Shown here piece by piece: positions 60,809-64,000 of a DNA stretch of 64,000 nucleotides. The notes under the pieces are model-generated. The model was not told the DNA's origin and did not search any database. It saw only the letters and a list, made by a program, of their open reading frames with translations. The DNA is taken from positions 1 to 64,000 of the forward strand of contig JAILGE010000011.1 in NCBI GenBank assembly GCA_024697065.1, given 5' to 3'. Position 1 is the stretch's first letter; every line of letters starts with the position of its first letter. The position numbers were made by a program, and so were the translations under genes. The stretch comes from Lachnospiraceae bacterium (GTDB lineage Bacteria; Bacillota; Clostridia; Lachnospirales; Lachnospiraceae).

Positions 60809-61930
60809 ATGAAATACGATCTGCTTATAGTAGGAGCAGGGCTGTATGGAGCCGTGATCGCACATGAAGCTGTGAATATGGGAAAGAAGGTTCTCGTTAT
60901 TGAGAGAAGAGACCATATTGCCGGAAATATGTATACGGAGAATATTGAAGGGATAAATGTCCATATCTACGGACCGCATATTTTCCATACATCCGATAGG
61001 AAGATATGGGATTACATCGGACAGTTTGCGGAATTTAACCGCTATACCAACACACCCGTTGCCCGTTATAAAGATGAGATCTACAACATGCCATTTAACA
61101 TGAATACATTCAGCAGGATGTGGAATGTTAAGACTCCGGCGGAAGCAAAGGCAAAGATAGCTGAGCAGATTAAAGAAGCGGGGATCACGGACCCTAAGAA
61201 TCTGGAAGAGCAGGCGATATCTCTTGTCGGCAGGGATATATATGAAAAGCTGGTAAAAGGATATACACAGAAGCAGTGGGGAAGAAAGTGCACGGAACTT
61301 CCTGCCTTTATCATAAAGAGACTACCTGTACGTTTTACTTACGATAACAATTACTTTAACGATCTCTATCAGGGAATACCCATCGGAGGCTTTACACAGA
61401 TCGCCGAAAAAATGTTTCGCGGTACGGAAGTCCGTCTGAATACGGATTATTTTGCTGACAGGGAGACCTTTGATAACTGTGCGGAAAAGATAGTTTTTAC
61501 CGGTATGATCGATGAATTCTTCGGATATTCCGAGGGAGAACTTGAGTACAGAAGTCTTAGATTTGAGAGAGAGATCCTGGATACGGATAACTTCCAGGGG
61601 AATGCTATCGTGAACTATACGGAGTATGAGATACCCTATACCCGCGTGATCGAGCATAAGCACTTTGAATTCGGTTGCAGGGGTGACAATGTTAATCCGA
61701 AGACTGTCATCACACATGAATATCCCGCGACATGGAAGCGCGGTGATGAACCGTATTATCCCATGAATGATGAGAAGAATAACTCGCTCTATGAGAAGTA
61801 CACAAAGCTTGCGGCTAAAGAGCGCCCTGATGTTTATTTCGGAGGAAGACTCGGAAAGTATAAATATCTCGATATGGATAAGGTTATAGCAGTTGCGCTT
61901 GAAGATGCAGCGACAATTCTATGTAAATGA
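60809..61930 (+). CDS. glf: UDP-galactopyranose mutase
   Basis: 373 residues. Flavoenzyme that turns UDP-galactopyranose into UDP-galactofuranose for surface glycans. DLLIVGAGLYGAVIAHEAV (FAD-binding), RRDHIAGNMYTENIEGINVH, GPHIFHTSDRKIWDYI, NMPFNMNTFSRMWNV, YTQKQWGRKCTELPAFIIKR and GGRLGKYKYLDMDKVI match family motifs. ATG 60809 with CATGGAGG (60793-60800), similar to the ribosome-site core of the repeat family. Confidence 0.96.
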   Translation: MKYDLLIVGAGLYGAVIAHEAVNMGKKVLVIERRDHIAGNMYTENIEGINVHIYGPHIFHTSDRKIWDYIGQFAEFNRYTNTPVARYKDEIYNMPFNMNTFSRMWNVKTPAEAKAKIAEQIKEAGITDPKNLEEQAISLVGRDIYEKLVKGYTQKQWGRKCTELPAFIIKRLPVRFTYDNNYFNDLYQGIPIGGFTQIAEKMFRGTEVRLNTDYFADRETFDNCAEKIVFTGMIDEFFGYSEGELEYRSLRFEREILDTDNFQGNAIVNYTEYEIPYTRVIEHKHFEFGCRGDNVNPKTVITHEYPATWKRGDEPYYPMNDEKNNSLYEKYTKLAAKERPDVYFGGRLGKYKYLDMDKVIAVALEDAATILCK

Positions 61931-61953
61931 TATTTTCGGTATGTTTTGCCCTG

Positions 61954-61998
61954 ATCCGCAGGGAGAGAGTGGGGCAGGGATGCCCGATACCTGCGGAT
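61954..61998 (+). other. Nested hairpin between glf and pseI
   Basis: Outer pairing ATCCGCAGG (61954-61962) with CCTGCGGAT (61990-61998), 9 bp; inner GGGC (61972-61975) with GCCC (61982-61985). No T-run after it, so not a classical terminator; possibly a terminator relic or an mRNA-end stabiliser. Confidence 0.5.
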
Positions 61999-62020
61999 TA
62001 TGTTATAACAGGGATTATGA

Positions 62021-62026
62021 TATAAT
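62021..62026 (+). promoter_or_regulatory. Minus-10 of pseI
   Basis: TATAAT 26 bases before the ATG, weak minus-35. The expected leader of about 19 bases has no ribosome site. Confidence 0.5.
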
Positions 62027-62051
62027 ATACCGGTTGTAAACGGTAATTGAT

Positions 62052-63107
62052 ATGAATGAAATAAAAATAGGAAACAGGATCATTGGACAGGATCGTCCGG
62101 CTTATCTGATCGCCGAAATGAGTGGCAATCATGCGGGCGATTTTTCGCGTGCGGTGGAGATAATCCATGCCGCGAAGGAAGCCGGAGCAGACTGTATCAA
62201 GATACAGACTTATACACCGGATACCATAACGCTTAATTGCCATAATGATTATTTTACACTGGGTAAAGGTACATGGGAGAAGGAAAATCTTTACGACCTG
62301 TACGGCAAAGCCTATACCCCGTGGGAATGGCAGCAGGGGCTGAAAGAAGAAGCCGACAAGGCAGGGATAGACTTCTTCTCTACGCCATTTGATCTGACTT
62401 CGGTGGATTTCCTCGAGCAGATGAAAGTAGGCTTTTATAAGATCGCATCCTTTGAGTTGGTGGATATACCCCTCATAAAAGCTGTTGCCCGTACAGGCAA
62501 GCCCATCATAATGTCGGTGGGTATGGGAAGTCCCGAAGAGATACAGGAAGCCATTGATACCGTAAAGGGAGAAGGAAACGATCAGCTTGCCATACTTAAA
62601 TGCTGCAGTGTTTACCCGGCGATCTCGGATGATATGAATCTGAGAACGATACCCGATATGATAAAACGTTTTGATGTGCCCGTAGGACTGTCGGATCATT
62701 CAATGGGACATGTGGCAGCTCTCACTGCCGTATCCATAGGGGCCTGCATAGTTGAAAAACACTTTTGTCTCTCCAGAGAGATAGAGAACCCTGACTCTTC
62801 ATTTTCCATGGAACCGGCGGAATTTGCTGCAATGGTAAAGGATATACGTGAGGCGGAGAAAGCTCTCGGACGTGTGAGTTATGAGCTTACGGAATCTGAA
62901 CGGGAGAGCAGAAAGGTGAGAAAATCCATCTTTGTATCGGCGGATATTAAAAAGGGCGATATCTTCACGAATGAGAATATCCGTGTTGTAAGACCTGCAT
63001 ACGGAATGCATCCCAGGTATTACGAGGGGATAATGGGGAAGAGGGCTGCAAAAGACATAGCATTCGGAACCCCGTTGTCAAAGGAAATGATAGAGGATTT
63101 CGAATAA
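62052..63107 (+). CDS. pseI: Pseudaminic acid synthase PseI
   Basis: 351 residues. Condenses a 2,4-diacetamido-trideoxy sugar with PEP to give pseudaminic acid. IIGQDRPAYLIAEMSGNHAG, KIQTYTPDTITL, YDLYGKAYTPWEWQQGLKEE, FFSTPFDLTSVDFLEQM, YKIASFELVDIPLI and LKCCSVYP closely match PseI over NeuB/LegI; the C-terminal SAF domain (VRKSIFVSADIKKGDIFTNE) is present. ATG 62052 has no ribosome site and the leader is short. pseG follows 12 bases later. Confidence 0.92.
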   Translation: MNEIKIGNRIIGQDRPAYLIAEMSGNHAGDFSRAVEIIHAAKEAGADCIKIQTYTPDTITLNCHNDYFTLGKGTWEKENLYDLYGKAYTPWEWQQGLKEEADKAGIDFFSTPFDLTSVDFLEQMKVGFYKIASFELVDIPLIKAVARTGKPIIMSVGMGSPEEIQEAIDTVKGEGNDQLAILKCCSVYPAISDDMNLRTIPDMIKRFDVPVGLSDHSMGHVAALTAVSIGACIVEKHFCLSREIENPDSSFSMEPAEFAAMVKDIREAEKALGRVSYELTESERESRKVRKSIFVSADIKKGDIFTNENIRVVRPAYGMHPRYYEGIMGKRAAKDIAFGTPLSKEMIEDFE

Positions 63108-63119
63108 CGGGAGAAACGA

Positions 63120-64000
63120 TTGGAGCTTTTCATAAGGACAGAAGCAAATGAAACTACGGCATCGGGACATATGACCAGATGCCTTTCTGTTGCGGAAGCT
63201 GCCCGAAAAACAGGGGCGGTTCCTGTCTTTATAGTTGCGGAAGAAGTCTCGGCTGCAATGCCGAGGGAAAAAGGTTTTGAGACAATAGTCTTAAACCGGA
63301 TATTTGATGATTATGATAATGAGATTGCCGTAATGGCAAAACTCGTTGAAAAAAGAGGGATAAAGACACTTCTTATAGACAGCTATTGGGTCACGGAGAA
63401 ATATGTCTCCGCCATGACGAAGCTTACAAATACGGCATATTTCGATGATCTGCACGAAAAGATATGGGATGTTGATATTCTGATCAATTATGCGGTGAAT
63501 GCCAAAAAGTATTCATATGAAAAGGAATACAAAGGCACGAAACTCCTGCTGGGCTGTGATTATATGCCGCTTCGCGGAGAATATAATGAAAACCTGCCGG
63601 AGAAGATAATAAATGATGAAGTGAAAAATATCCTTGTGGTAAGCGGCGGCGCTGATGAACCTCATTTTCTTTACGGGCTGACAAGGCGCCTTAAGGATCA
63701 TGGAGAATTTGCCGGAATAACATTTACTGTGATAACCGGAAGATTCAACAATGATCATGAAAGGATAGAAGAGATCTCAAAAGAGAATTCCTCGGATATA
63801 TCACTTCCGCACATCAGAGTATGCAGAAATCTTCCTTCCCTTAAGGATGAACTGTTAAATGCAGATATATGCATAAGCGCCGGCGGTACTACATTATACG
63901 AGCTGGCGGCAACCGGTACTCCGGGTATCTGCTGTATGATAGCTGATAATCAAAGGGACAATGTGGAGGGCTTTTCTTCAAAGGGATTGCTTGAATATGC
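63120..64000 (+). CDS. pseG: PseG UDP-sugar hydrolase, 5' part (runs off the window)
   Basis: At least 293 residues; the frame is open at the window end. PseG removes UDP in the step before PseI. The N terminus (RTEANETTASGHMTRCLSVA) keeps the GH-M-x-R-C motif with the catalytic His, and the GT-B-like donor lobe has CISAGGTTLYELAATGTPGI. Start TTG 63120 with GGGAG at 63109-63113; no ATG is close. The rest of the pathway (PseB, PseC, PseH, PseF) is not in the window and probably lies beyond it. Partner of pseI in one operon. Confidence 0.9.
   Translation, partial: MELFIRTEANETTASGHMTRCLSVAEAARKTGAVPVFIVAEEVSAAMPREKGFETIVLNRIFDDYDNEIAVMAKLVEKRGIKTLLIDSYWVTEKYVSAMTKLTNTAYFDDLHEKIWDVDILINYAVNAKKYSYEKEYKGTKLLLGCDYMPLRGEYNENLPEKIINDEVKNILVVSGGADEPHFLYGLTRRLKDHGEFAGITFTVITGRFNNDHERIEEISKENSSDISLPHIRVCRNLPSLKDELLNADICISAGGTTLYELAATGTPGICCMIADNQRDNVEGFSSKGLLEY

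Noticed and set aside
1-64000. CRISPR arrays, tRNA, rRNA, insertion sequences, prophage
   Set aside because: I looked for spaced direct repeats, cloverleaf sequences, transposase motifs and phage structural genes and saw none. The only arrays are the coding repeats at 57-58.5 kb and the hairpin units at 3.8-4.1 kb.

Overview
The window looks like a chromosomal segment of a motile, anaerobic, fibre-degrading Lachnospiraceae bacterium, most like Butyrivibrio or a close relative. I infer this from protein recognition only. The basis is a Clostridia-type late flagellar locus (flgM-flgN-flgK-flgK-flgL-fliW-csrA-flaG-fliD-fliS-flagellin), GH9 and GH5 glucanases, ATP-type PEP carboxykinase, an MsmK-type sugar ABC ATPase, an oxygen-sensitive NrdG-like activase and a long SRP RNA beside tadA. 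No phage, insertion sequence, CRISPR array, tRNA or rRNA was found.

Layout. 1-6.5 kb: end of pckA, three small cell-envelope or signalling genes, mscL, a tandem repeat of three-hairpin units, and two sugar-transfer genes. 6.6-20.5 kb: late flagellar genes. They are read from four recognisable sigma-28 promoters (before flgM, flgL and each of two flagellins) and carry fliW-csrA, whose likely targets are the two flagellin leaders. A glycosyltransferase with its own terminator and promoter sits inside this locus. 20.6-33.7 kb: a glycosylation island of at least eight glycosyltransferase-type proteins, several of them multidomain fusions, plus an rfbF-like cytidylyltransferase, a radical SAM protein and an intracellular-looking GH5 enzyme. 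34-38.3 kb: a VWA lipoprotein and a GH9 lipoprotein cellulase, convergent. 38.4-51.8 kb: mostly housekeeping genes (MATE exporter, clpS-clpA, exonuclease III, metG, GNAT, msmK, a GT4 enzyme, a PucR-type regulator, an NrdG-like activase, tadA). 51.9-59 kb: SRP RNA, two large polytopic membrane proteins, and a sortase-type surface protein with long E-x-A-x-A-S and Thr/Ser/Pro repeats. 59.1-64 kb: an ATP-grasp/HAD pair, glf, pseI and the start of pseG.

How the parts fit. pseI and pseG belong to pseudaminic acid synthesis, a sugar known in other bacteria to decorate flagellin. Together with the glycosyltransferases next to and inside the flagellar locus, this suggests a glycosylated flagellum; this is inference. 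FliW-CsrA probably ties flagellin translation to filament assembly: both flagellin leaders carry an AGGA-type motif in a hairpin loop plus another at the ribosome binding site.

The most unusual element is a repeat of three hairpins in which the first hairpin ends at a strong ribosome binding site. It is present in tandem at 3.8-4.1 kb, with compensatory base changes between copies. Diverged pieces appear just upstream of several unrelated genes (flgL, a GT gene, an rfbF-like gene, a small secreted protein, exonuclease III), as if it were a portable translation leader. Two genes (48270, 59099) also appear to be transcribed without a leader.
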